The notes beneath the pieces are model-generated. The model saw only the letters and a list, made by a program, of their open reading frames with translations, did no database searches and was not told the DNA's origin. A stretch of DNA of 6,117 bases from Calditrichia bacterium (GTDB lineage Bacteria; Calditrichota; Calditrichia; RBG-13-44-9; J042), in the NCBI GenBank assembly GCA_030430345.1, contig JAUIFT010000197.1, positions 1 through 6,117 of the forward strand, written 5' to 3'. Positions 1 through 5,959 of this stretch are shown here, one piece after another; the stretch's first letter is position 1, and each line of letters begins with the position of its first letter. The position numbers and the translations under genes were made by a program.

Positions 1-954
1 CCGTGATGGGAATGAATCTGGCGCATGGTGGTCACCTGACGCATGGTAGCCCGGTTAACTTTTCCGGCAAAATTTACAACATAGTTGCCTATGGCGTCAA
101 TGAGTCTACCGGCTACATCGATATGGATGATGTGACCAAAAAAGCCCGGGAACACAAACCGCGCATGATCGTAGTGGGCGCCAGCGCATATAGCCGGTTT
201 TACGAGTTTGAAAAATTCCGGGAAATCGCCGACGAGATTGGTGCGATACTCTGGGCGGATATTGCTCATCCGGCCGGGCTGGTTGCTGCCGGGCTTCACC
301 CTTCACCCATTCCGCACTGTAATGTCGTCACAACGACCACGCACAAAACATTGCGCGGCCCCCGGGGCGGCCTCATTCTAATGGGCAAAGATTCGCTTAA
401 CGATATGAATATTATTGCGCCGAAATCCGGCCGGGTAAAAAATGTTTCCGAATTACTGGACAGCACCGTGATGCCCGGCGTGCAGGGCGGCCCGTTGATG
501 CATGTTGTCGCGGCGAAAGCTGTTGCCTTTAAGGAAGCGCTGCAGCCCTCCTTTAAAACCTACGCCGCCCAAATCATCGCAAATGCCCAGGCATTGGCGA
601 ATGAACTAATGGCATTGGGCTATAAGATTGTTTCCGGTGATGCTGGTAGACCTTACCGATAAGGACATCACCGGACGGGATGCGGAAAATGCACTTCATG
701 CCGCCGGCATTACCGTTAATAAGAACATGGTTCCTTTCGACAAACGCAGTCCCTTTGTCACCAGCGGAATTCGCTTGGGCACCGCGGCGATGACCACCCG
801 CGGCTTTAAAGAATCAGAAATGAAAGCTACCGCCCAGATGATGGACCGGGTATTAAAAGCACCGGATCAGGCCGATGTTCAGGCGAAAGTAAAGGCAGAA
901 ATCCGGGAAATGTGCCTGCGTTTCCCAATGTATGATTTCGCCCGGGAGGCATAG
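1..954 (+). pseudogene. glyA: Serine hydroxymethyltransferase, 5'-partial and frameshifted
   Basis: GlyA is a cytosolic PLP enzyme converting serine and tetrahydrofolate to glycine and 5,10-methylene-THF. The reading frame enters from the left edge at base 3 without its own start. The first visible residues ([13 protein letters not shown]) align with about residue 121 of the roughly 417-residue E. coli enzyme, so about 118 N-terminal residues lie outside. Visible motifs are SAYS, the PLP-contacting ADIAHPAG (Asp and His at fragment residues 86 and 89) and [14 protein letters not shown], with the Schiff-base lysine at codon 345-347. This frame stops at 660-662. The homologous sequence resumes at about base 640 in the next frame: [23 protein letters not shown] and TSGIRLGT with the substrate-carboxylate arginine, ending at TAG 952-954. 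The conserved GTDNHL between the two parts is absent. As read, the protein would lose its C-terminal domain and probably be inactive. A sequencing or assembly error remains possible. Family identity is near certain. Confidence 0.93.
633..645 (+). other. Frameshift/deletion junction inside glyA
   Basis: Ser-Gly (TCC GGT, 633-638) of the expected Ser-Gly-Gly-Thr-Asp-Asn-His-Leu motif runs directly into ATG CTG (640-645) of the expected Met-Leu-Val-Asp. Between GGT and GATG, codons for Gly-Thr-Asp-Asn-His plus two bases of Leu are missing relative to the family. That is 17 nt, and it exactly explains the observed shift from frame 3 to frame 1. The deletion length is inferred from the family consensus, since the undeleted parent sequence is not in hand. 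Confidence 0.75.
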
Positions 955-1003
955 GCGTTAGTAGAATTTATAATTACTGATGACTTATTCTTTTTAGTAT
1001 TTC

Positions 1004-1040
1004 AAAAATGCCGGTCCAGGAAGACCGGCATTTTTATTAT
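1004..1040 (+). terminator. Intrinsic terminator after glyA
   Basis: A perfect 13-bp inverted repeat, AAAAATGCCGGTC (1004-1016) and GACCGGCATTTTT (1023-1035), encloses a six-base loop, CAGGAA. The T-run on the + strand follows the GC-rich part of the stem. The matching A-run on the 5' side means it could also work for transcription from the opposite strand. It lies 49 nt after the glyA stop and separates glyA from nth. Confidence 0.9.
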
Positions 1041-1121
1041 CCGTAGAAGCGCGTTTAGTCGTTGCTTTTCCTGCCATATCTGGTTATTAATGGAAGAACA
1101 TTACGCAAAAGGAAAATGAAC

Positions 1122-1127
1122 AGGAGG
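1122..1127 (+). promoter_or_regulatory. Shine-Dalgarno site of nth
   Basis: A full AGGAGG lies six bases before the GTG at 1134. No ATG or other start at a comparable distance is in frame, so this site fixes the nth start as GTG. Confidence 0.85.
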
Positions 1128-1133
1128 TAACTG

Positions 1134-1775
1134 GTGCTCCCGGAAAAAGATCGGAAAAAAGTCCTGAAAATTCTCGCCGATATTTATGGCGATACGACCA
1201 CTGCCCTTGAATTTGAAACCGATTTTCAATTATTGATTGCGACGATTATGTCTGCACAAAGCACTGACGATCAGGTAAATAAAATTACCCGGCCACTATT
1301 CGCAGTTCATCCCGATGCGGCCGCTATTGCCAGCCTTACCTTGCCCGCACTGGAAGAAAAAATCAAGCGGGTGGGCCTCTTCCGCAGCAAAGCGAAAAAT
1401 GTGCATGCCACCGCGAAAATTTTGCAGGAAGAATATAATGGTGAAGTTCCGAGAACCCGCGAAGAGCTGGAACGTCTGCCCGGGGTTGGCCGTAAAACGG
1501 CGAATGTGGTAATGAGTGTCGCTTTCGATATTCCCGCTATTGCCGTCGATACCCACGTCTTTCGTGTATCGAATCGCATCGGCCTGGCAGAAGCAAAGAA
1601 TGAGCGAAAAACAGAAAATCAATTGATGGAAAATATTCCGGAGAATCAATGGAGCCTGGCCCATCATTGGTTAATTTGGCATGGACGCAAAATTTGTAAA
1701 GCGCAAAGACCGCAGTGCGATATCTGCCCCCTGCAGCAGTATTGTCAGTATTATAAAACCCTTCAGAAGGGGTAA
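1134..1775 (+). CDS. nth: Endonuclease III (DNA glycosylase/AP lyase)
   Basis: Nth is a base-excision-repair enzyme that removes oxidised pyrimidines and cleaves the abasic site by beta-elimination. The 213 residues match the family's usual length (E. coli 211). Visible features in order: SAQSTD at 40-45; the helix-hairpin-helix LPGVGRKTANVV at 115-126 with the catalytic lysine at 121; VDTHVFRVSNR at 138-148 with the catalytic aspartate at 139; and the [4Fe-4S] loop with Cys188, Cys195, Cys198 and Cys204 in the canonical C-X6-C-X2-C-X5-C spacing. All key residues are intact. The close relative MutY is unlikely because that protein is longer, has an extra C-terminal domain and lacks the catalytic lysine at this position. 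The gene stands alone between the glyA terminator and the pfk promoter. I saw no convincing promoter of its own in 1036-1133 and no hairpin terminator after it. Confidence 0.96.
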   Translation: MLPEKDRKKVLKILADIYGDTTTALEFETDFQLLIATIMSAQSTDDQVNKITRPLFAVHPDAAAIASLTLPALEEKIKRVGLFRSKAKNVHATAKILQEEYNGEVPRTREELERLPGVGRKTANVVMSVAFDIPAIAVDTHVFRVSNRIGLAEAKNERKTENQLMENIPENQWSLAHHWLIWHGRKICKAQRPQCDICPLQQYCQYYKTLQKG

Positions 1776-1892
1776 TTTCTCTCAAATCACATGGGAAATT
1801 TCATTCAAAATATTGACGAACATCATTCCTGGTGTTAGCTCTCTGGAACGGACTGTCCACCCTTTAAGCGAAGATCTTTGGACGCAATTAAA

Positions 1893-1924
1893 GTTGAAAT
1901 TCCTCTAACTTTGTGCTATCTTTG
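1893..1924 (+). promoter_or_regulatory. Bacteroidota-type promoter of pfk-metF
   Basis: TATCTTTG (1917-1924) matches the TAnnTTTG -7 box. GTTG (1893-1896) stands 20 nt upstream as the -33 box, within the 17-23 nt range known for Bacteroidota primary sigma promoters. A second TAnnTTTG, TAACTTTG (1906-1913), lies 11 nt upstream. Its best -33 candidate, TTTG at 1877-1880, is 25 nt away, outside the usual range. Predicted transcription would begin near 1931, giving a leader of about 55 nt before the pfk ATG. Confidence 0.65.
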
Positions 1925-1987
1925 CCAACTTAAAAAAGTGAAAAGCATACGGGAAATTATACAACACAAAACCAGTCAGAGGGAAAA

Positions 1988-3343
1988 ATGAAACGTACCA
2001 AGAAAAAACTAGCGATCCTCGTCGGTGGTGGTCCGGCACCGGGCATTAACAGCGTAATTAGTGCAGCAACCATCCGGGCAGAGCTGGAAGGTGTGGAAGT
2101 TGTCGGCATTATGGAAGGTTACAAGTGGCTCATGCAGGGCGATATATCTCACGTAAAAGAACTGTCAATTGAAAATACCAGCCGCATTCACTTCCGCGGA
2201 GGCTCTTATCTTGGCACGGCCAGGGATAATCCCACCAAAAATAAAAAACATCTCGAATATGCCGTTACATCTTTGCTGCGGCTGGACGTTGACAAATTAA
2301 TTTCTATTGGCGGCGACGATACCGCTTTTAGTGCAATGAACATTGAACAAGCTGCCCAGGGTCGCATTCACGTCGTGCATGTCCCGAAAACCATCGATAA
2401 TGACCTCGATCTTCCTCATGGCATTCCAACCTTCGGTTATCATACCGCCCGCCACGTTGGGGTAGACATCGTGCAAAGCCTGATGGTCGATGCCCATACT
2501 ACCGGCCGCTGGTATTTTGTAATTTCCATGGGACGCAAAGCGGGTCACCTTGCCCTTGGTATTGGGAAAGCTGCCGGCGCCACCGTTAGTCTGATCCCGG
2601 AAGAATTCCCCGGCGAAAAAATTCGTTTGGACCATATCGTCGATATTCTTATCGGCTCCATCATTAAGCGTCTTAGCTACGACCGCACCGATGGCGTTGC
2701 TGTCCTCGCGGAAGGGCTGATGGAACGCCTGGATCCCGCCGACCTGACGGACCTGGAATATGTCGAACGGGACGCCCACGGACACATCCGCCTCGCGGAA
2801 ATCAATTTTGGCCACATCCTAAAAAACCGGGTACGGGAACGCTTAAAAGAACTGGGTATCAGTATCACAATCGTAGATAAAACAATTGGTTATGAACTAC
2901 GCTGTGCGGACCCGATTCCGTTTGATATGGAATATACCCGCGACCTTGGCTTCTGTGCGGCCCAGTACATTCTCGATGGCGGTCATGATGCCATGGTATC
3001 AATTCAGGAAGGACACTTTGTGCCATTAAAGTTCGCGGATATTCTCGATCCGAAAACAAAGCGAACCAGGGTTAGAATGGTCGATGTTACCGCAGAATCA
3101 TTTTACATTGCCCGCCGCTATATGCTCCGTCTGAATAAATATGATTTTGAAGATCCGCATGAAATGGCCAAGTTTGCCGCCATCGGGCATATGTCTGTAG
3201 ACGATTTCGAAAAGCGCTTCCGTTATCTGATTGAAGAAGACACCCTCTATCAGAAAACCCAACCTGACCATTTTTCCGGACGCGTTTCAGAAAGCAATGC
3301 TGCCCATGAAAAAAGCGCGAAGAAAAAGGTAAAAAAAGAATAA
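1988..3343 (+). CDS. 6-phosphofructokinase, probably PPi-dependent
   Basis: This enzyme phosphorylates fructose 6-phosphate to fructose 1,6-bisphosphate in the cytosol; PPi-using forms do so reversibly. The 451-residue protein carries the PFK-fold landmarks: glycine loop GGGPAPGINSVI at 13-24, GGDDT at 108-112, PKTIDNDLDLP at 133-143 with the catalytic aspartate at 137, MGRKAGHLAL at 181-190, AEGL at 241-244, and GYELRCADPIPFD at 301-313. ATP-PFKs such as E. coli PfkA have GGDG and PGTIDND. The aspartate at 111 and lysine at 134 here are the known PPi-PFK specificity residues, so PPi as phosphoryl donor is inferred. It is longer than PfkA (320 residues), as in the larger PFK clades. The tail from about 440 is lysine-rich and looks disordered. 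ATG 1988 follows AGAGGG (1978-1983) at four bases. It appears to head an operon with metF 12 nt downstream. Confidence 0.92.
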   Translation: MKRTKKKLAILVGGGPAPGINSVISAATIRAELEGVEVVGIMEGYKWLMQGDISHVKELSIENTSRIHFRGGSYLGTARDNPTKNKKHLEYAVTSLLRLDVDKLISIGGDDTAFSAMNIEQAAQGRIHVVHVPKTIDNDLDLPHGIPTFGYHTARHVGVDIVQSLMVDAHTTGRWYFVISMGRKAGHLALGIGKAAGATVSLIPEEFPGEKIRLDHIVDILIGSIIKRLSYDRTDGVAVLAEGLMERLDPADLTDLEYVERDAHGHIRLAEINFGHILKNRVRERLKELGISITIVDKTIGYELRCADPIPFDMEYTRDLGFCAAQYILDGGHDAMVSIQEGHFVPLKFADILDPKTKRTRVRMVDVTAESFYIARRYMLRLNKYDFEDPHEMAKFAAIGHMSVDDFEKRFRYLIEEDTLYQKTQPDHFSGRVSESNAAHEKSAKKKVKKE

Positions 3344-3355
3344 GGATATTTTTAA

Positions 3356-4309
3356 ATGCATGTAATTGATGCAATAAATAATGCAAAAGAGGTATTGCTT
3401 TCCCTGGAAATAACCCCTCCGAACAAGGGAACGCATATCAATGATCTATATGAAACGCTAGACACCCTGATGCCTTTTAAACCGGCATTTATAAATGTTA
3501 CCTATCACCAGCCCCAGGTTGTCTATGAAGAAGTGAACGATGTTATTTATCGCGTACCGAAGCGCAAGAAACCGGGCACTGTGGGCATTTGCGCAGCGCT
3601 CGGCAATCGCTATGACATCGATACCGTCCCGCACTTTATCTGTGGCGGCTTCTCGAAATTTGAAACTGAAGACGCATTAATTGACCTCCATTATTTAGGC
3701 ATCGAAAACATTCTCGCTTTGCGGGGCGATCCTGCCCATGGGGAACGGAATTTTATCCCGAATCGCGACGGCCATCGCTATGCCAGCGAATTGGTGAAGC
3801 AGATCGATGGGATGAACCGTGGGGTTTATCTGGAAGATTTGGAAGATGCGCAACCGACAAATTTTTGCATCGGCGTGGCCGGTTATCCGGAGAAGCATTT
3901 CGAGGCGCCGAATATAGACAAAGATATGCTGAACCTGAAGCATAAGGTCGATCAGGGCGCGCATTATATTATGACACAAATGTTTTTCAGTTTTGATGTT
4001 TATAAATCCTTCGTGGAGAAAGCCCGCAGCCTCGGGATTAATGTGCCGATCATTCCCGGTATTAAACCGTTAAGCACTATCAACCAGCTAAATACGATTC
4101 CACGATATTTTCATACCAATATCCCCAACCCGATTGTGGAAGCAATGGAGAGTGCCCGCACCAAGGAACAGGTGCGCAAGGCTGGCATCAAAAAAATCGC
4201 CGAACTCTGCCGGCAATTGCTGAATTATGGCGTTCCCGGCATGCACATTTACTCCATGGGGCGAGGCACCGCTACCCGCGATCTCCTCAAGTTAATGCTG
4301 GGTAAATAA
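3356..4309 (+). CDS. metF: 5,10-methylenetetrahydrofolate reductase
   Basis: MetF is an FAD enzyme that reduces 5,10-methylene-THF to 5-methyl-THF, the methyl donor for methionine synthase. The 317 residues form the single TIM-barrel catalytic domain, without the C-terminal regulatory domain of eukaryotic MTHFR. Visible motifs: LSLEITPP with the catalytic glutamate at 18 (E28 in E. coli), VPHFICGG at 91-98, NILALRGDP at 118-126 with the flavin-tuning aspartate at 125 (D120 in E. coli), CIGVAGYPEKH at 171-181, ITQMFF-like IMTQMFF at 205-211, and PIIPGIKP at 231-238. The ATG follows AAGGA (3342-3346, overlapping the pfk stop) by nine bases. With only 12 nt to pfk and no terminator between them, the two are most likely cotranscribed. 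GlyA upstream makes its substrate, but with nth and two intergenic gaps between, shared transcription is unlikely. Confidence 0.96.
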   Translation: MHVIDAINNAKEVLLSLEITPPNKGTHINDLYETLDTLMPFKPAFINVTYHQPQVVYEEVNDVIYRVPKRKKPGTVGICAALGNRYDIDTVPHFICGGFSKFETEDALIDLHYLGIENILALRGDPAHGERNFIPNRDGHRYASELVKQIDGMNRGVYLEDLEDAQPTNFCIGVAGYPEKHFEAPNIDKDMLNLKHKVDQGAHYIMTQMFFSFDVYKSFVEKARSLGINVPIIPGIKPLSTINQLNTIPRYFHTNIPNPIVEAMESARTKEQVRKAGIKKIAELCRQLLNYGVPGMHIYSMGRGTATRDLLKLMLGK

Positions 4310-4316
4310 TTTTACC

Positions 4317-4344
4317 CCGGGTGAAGTATACTTCGCCCGGTTTT
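4317..4344 (+). terminator. Intrinsic terminator after metF
   Basis: A 10-bp stem, CCGGGTGAAG (4317-4326) and CTTCGCCCGG (4331-4340), has one G-T wobble and a TATA loop. It is followed by TTTT and further pyrimidines (4341-4352). It begins 8 nt after the metF stop and closes the pfk-metF unit. Confidence 0.88.
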
Positions 4345-4468
4345 CCTTCTTTCCATCCAAAGCCACTTCTAAAAAACAACTGCCAACAAACGCCTAAGCC
4401 TATATAAAACAAACACTTCCGAAAAATCATTCCTCGATTTATGGACATAAGCGCAGGACAATTTATGC

Positions 4469-4493
4469 AATTTCACATTCAGCGAAATTTCAC
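4469..4493 (+). repeat. Short direct repeat AATTTCAC upstream of the SPT promoter
   Basis: AATTTCAC occurs at 4469-4476 and again at 4486-4493, a period of 17 nt. The second copy is part of the palindrome GAAATTTC. The pair ends 20 nt before the -33 box of the downstream promoter, a plausible place for an activator or repressor site. In AT-rich intergenic DNA an eight-base repeat may be chance, and no regulator is assigned. The rest of 4345-4512 shows no gene or RNA that I can recognise. Confidence 0.3.
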
Positions 4494-4512
4494 TGCGAGT
4501 TAATTTTTTTCA

Positions 4513-4543
4513 TTTGAAATCTATTTTCTTTTTTGTAACTTTG
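4513..4543 (+). promoter_or_regulatory. Bacteroidota-type promoter of the SPT gene
   Basis: TTTG (4513-4516) and TAACTTTG (4536-4543), 19 nt apart, match the Bacteroidota -33/-7 consensus TTTG-N17-23-TAnnTTTG exactly. A further ACTTTG follows at 4548-4553. Transcription would start near 4550, giving a leader of about 40 nt. Confidence 0.75.
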
Positions 4544-4575
4544 CTCAACTTTGACGATATGAGCAGACAAAATCT

Positions 4576-4582
4576 AAGGGAG
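4576..4582 (+). promoter_or_regulatory. Ribosome binding site fixing a TTG start
   Basis: AAGGGAG lies seven bases before TTG 4590. No ATG or GTG at a suitable distance is in frame. The next in-frame ATG is codon 38, which would remove the conserved LYPYFIPI segment. Confidence 0.75.
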
Positions 4583-4589
4583 ATATAAA

Positions 4590-5786
4590 TTGGATATTTA
4601 TGCGAAGTGTAAAGAGTTCACGAAGGCTGACGATTACAAAAAACAAGGCTTATATCCTTACTTTATTCCGATTTCGGAGAATCATGGCAATCGTGTCGTA
4701 ATGAATGGCAAAGAAATTTTGATGGTTGGCTCAAATAATTACCTCGGCCTAACCAAGGATCCCCGGGTACAGGAAGCAGCGATTAAAGCGATTGAGAAGT
4801 ATGGCACCAGTTGTTCCGGCTCCCGTTTTCTGAACGGTACGTATGAACTGCATCAGGAACTGGAAGCCCGTCTGGCCAAATTCGTTAATAAAGAAGCTGC
4901 TCTTGTGATGGGCACCGGCTACCAGACAAACGCCGGCGCGATTTCCACCCTTATGGAAGAGCGTATGATTCTCATTACGGATAAAACAAACCACTCCAGT
5001 ATCTTCGATGGTGTTTTCCTTGGCATGGCACTGAATCGCCGGGTAACCATCAAGCGCTATCAGCATAATGACATGGAAGATCTTAAGCGCGTCTTCGAAA
5101 ATATCGATCCGAAACTTCCCAAATTAATTGTTACTGATGGCGTTTTCAGTATGGAAGGTGATGTTGTTAATTTGCCGGAAATGGTGAGACTTTGTAAAGA
5201 GTACAACTGCGGCATCTATCTTGATGATGCGCATGGCCTCGGCGTTGTCGGTAAAACCGGACGCGGCACTATGGAACATTACGGTCTCTTCGATGAAGTT
5301 GATACGATGATGTGTACTTTCAGTAAAACCTTTTCTTCACTGGGCGGATTTGTTGCCGGCCGCCGTGAGGACATCAATTACATCCAGCACTTCTCCCGTC
5401 AGCTGATTTTTAGTGCGGCTATTCCCCCGGCAAATGCCGCGGCGGTGCTGGAATCTTTGAATATTCTTGAGCAAGAGCCGGAGCGTGTTACCCGCCTGCA
5501 AACGATTGGTGCAACCATGCGCCGGGAATTCCAGGCAATGGGCTTTGATACCGGCGAATCGGAAACACCGATCGTTCCGATTCTCGTACGTGATTTTGAC
5601 AAAACATTTGCGTTCTGGACTGCCCTGTTTGAAAATGGTGTCTACACAAACGCTGTAGTGCCTCCGGGCGTTCCTGCAGACCGTTCATTGTTGCGCACCA
5701 GCTATATGGCAACACATACCGACGACGACCTTGACCAGGTATTGAGCCTTTTCAAGAAAATCGGAACGTCGATGGGAATTATCTAA
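4590..5786 (+). CDS. spt: Serine palmitoyltransferase (alpha-oxoamine synthase)
   Basis: SPT is a PLP enzyme that condenses serine with a fatty acyl thioester to give 3-ketodihydrosphingosine, the committed step of sphingolipid synthesis. The 398-residue, soluble, fold-type-I protein has no membrane segment. Motifs: GLYPYFIPI at 20-28, GSNNYLGLT at 47-55, GSRFLNGTYELHQELE at 77-92, the PLP-stacking histidine 135, TDGVFSMEGDVVNLPEM at 182-198, DDAHGLGVVG at 212-221 with Asp212 and His215, TFSKTFSSLGGFVAG at 243-257 with the Schiff-base lysine 246, and SLLRTSYMATHT at 366-377 with the carboxylate-binding arginine 369. KBL and BioF (8-amino-7-oxononanoate synthase) share this fold. The N-terminal LYPYFIPI, the METPIVPI-like ETPIVPI, the NAVVPPGVPA stretch and the MATHT ending resemble the Sphingobacterium SPT as I recall it, so SPT is preferred. 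The downstream acyltransferase-like gene supports this. It has its own promoter and terminator, so it is probably monocistronic. Confidence 0.87.
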   Translation: MDIYAKCKEFTKADDYKKQGLYPYFIPISENHGNRVVMNGKEILMVGSNNYLGLTKDPRVQEAAIKAIEKYGTSCSGSRFLNGTYELHQELEARLAKFVNKEAALVMGTGYQTNAGAISTLMEERMILITDKTNHSSIFDGVFLGMALNRRVTIKRYQHNDMEDLKRVFENIDPKLPKLIVTDGVFSMEGDVVNLPEMVRLCKEYNCGIYLDDAHGLGVVGKTGRGTMEHYGLFDEVDTMMCTFSKTFSSLGGFVAGRREDINYIQHFSRQLIFSAAIPPANAAAVLESLNILEQEPERVTRLQTIGATMRREFQAMGFDTGESETPIVPILVRDFDKTFAFWTALFENGVYTNAVVPPGVPADRSLLRTSYMATHTDDDLDQVLSLFKKIGTSMGII

Positions 5787-5823
5787 GTTTCTGATTTATC
5801 GCTATTTATTTGATCAACTTTTA

Positions 5824-5854
5824 GCTCCCTGCTCATTTCGGGCAGGGAGTTTTC
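5824..5854 (+). terminator. Intrinsic terminator after the SPT gene
   Basis: CTCCCTGC (5825-5832) pairs with GCAGGGAG (5842-5849) across a nine-base loop. The stem is extended by one G-T and one A-T pair and is followed by TTTTC. It lies 37 nt after the SPT stop and isolates that gene from the next. Confidence 0.85.
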
Positions 5855-5894
5855 ATTTGCAGCACCAGCGAGTTCCGGCTCTGCTTATTAGCAG

Positions 5895-5927
5895 TTGGAC
5901 AAAATTGGAAAAATCAGTATATTCTTG
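5895..5927 (+). promoter_or_regulatory. Probable promoter of the last gene
   Basis: TTG (5895-5897), a 22-nt spacer and TATTCTTG (5920-5927) give a one-mismatch version of TTG-N17-23-TAnnTTTG. It is weaker than the two upstream promoters but is correctly placed between a terminator and a start codon. Confidence 0.5.
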
Positions 5928-5949
5928 CCGTTCATACATAATCGACCTC

Positions 5950-5955
5950 AGGAGG
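5950..5955 (+). promoter_or_regulatory. Shine-Dalgarno site of the last gene
   Basis: A full AGGAGG lies four bases before GTG 5960. The spacing is slightly short, but no other start in this frame is nearer the conserved N-terminus. Confidence 0.75.
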
Positions 5956-5959
5956 TACA

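Noticed and set aside
628..662. Programmed ribosomal frameshift joining the two glyA frames
   Set aside because: The overlap has no slippery heptamer or obvious stimulatory structure, and a shift would still lack the conserved GTDNHL residues. A deletion explains both the frame change and the missing residues.
1116..1130. Four-codon reading frame (ATG AAC AGG AGG TAA) over the nth Shine-Dalgarno site
   Set aside because: It looks like a leader peptide but has no ribosome binding site or attenuator structure of its own. Very short frames of this kind arise by chance.
1296..1667. 123-codon open frame on the - strand inside nth
   Set aside because: It is antisense to a fully conserved endonuclease III with intact motifs and has no ribosome binding site or protein features of its own.
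1681..1908. 75-codon + strand frame running from nth into the gap before pfk
   Set aside because: Its first part is nth read in another frame, and it ends within the pfk promoter region with no ribosome binding site and no recognisable product.
1776..1987. Possible riboswitch (SAM, THF or glycine type) upstream of pfk-metF
   Set aside because: No conserved riboswitch core or paired terminator/antiterminator was seen, and the predicted leader of about 55 nt is too short for one. Only promoter elements are supported here.
2297..2815. 172-codon open frame on the - strand inside pfk
   Set aside because: It is antisense to the best-conserved part of the phosphofructokinase, matches no family I recognise, and is a frame shadow of the real gene.
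4590..5786. 2-amino-3-ketobutyrate CoA ligase (KBL) or 8-amino-7-oxononanoate synthase (BioF)
   Set aside because: These share the fold and the PLP residues, but the N-terminal and C-terminal signature stretches fit serine palmitoyltransferase better, and no tdh or biotin gene is nearby. The alternative cannot be fully excluded without a tree.
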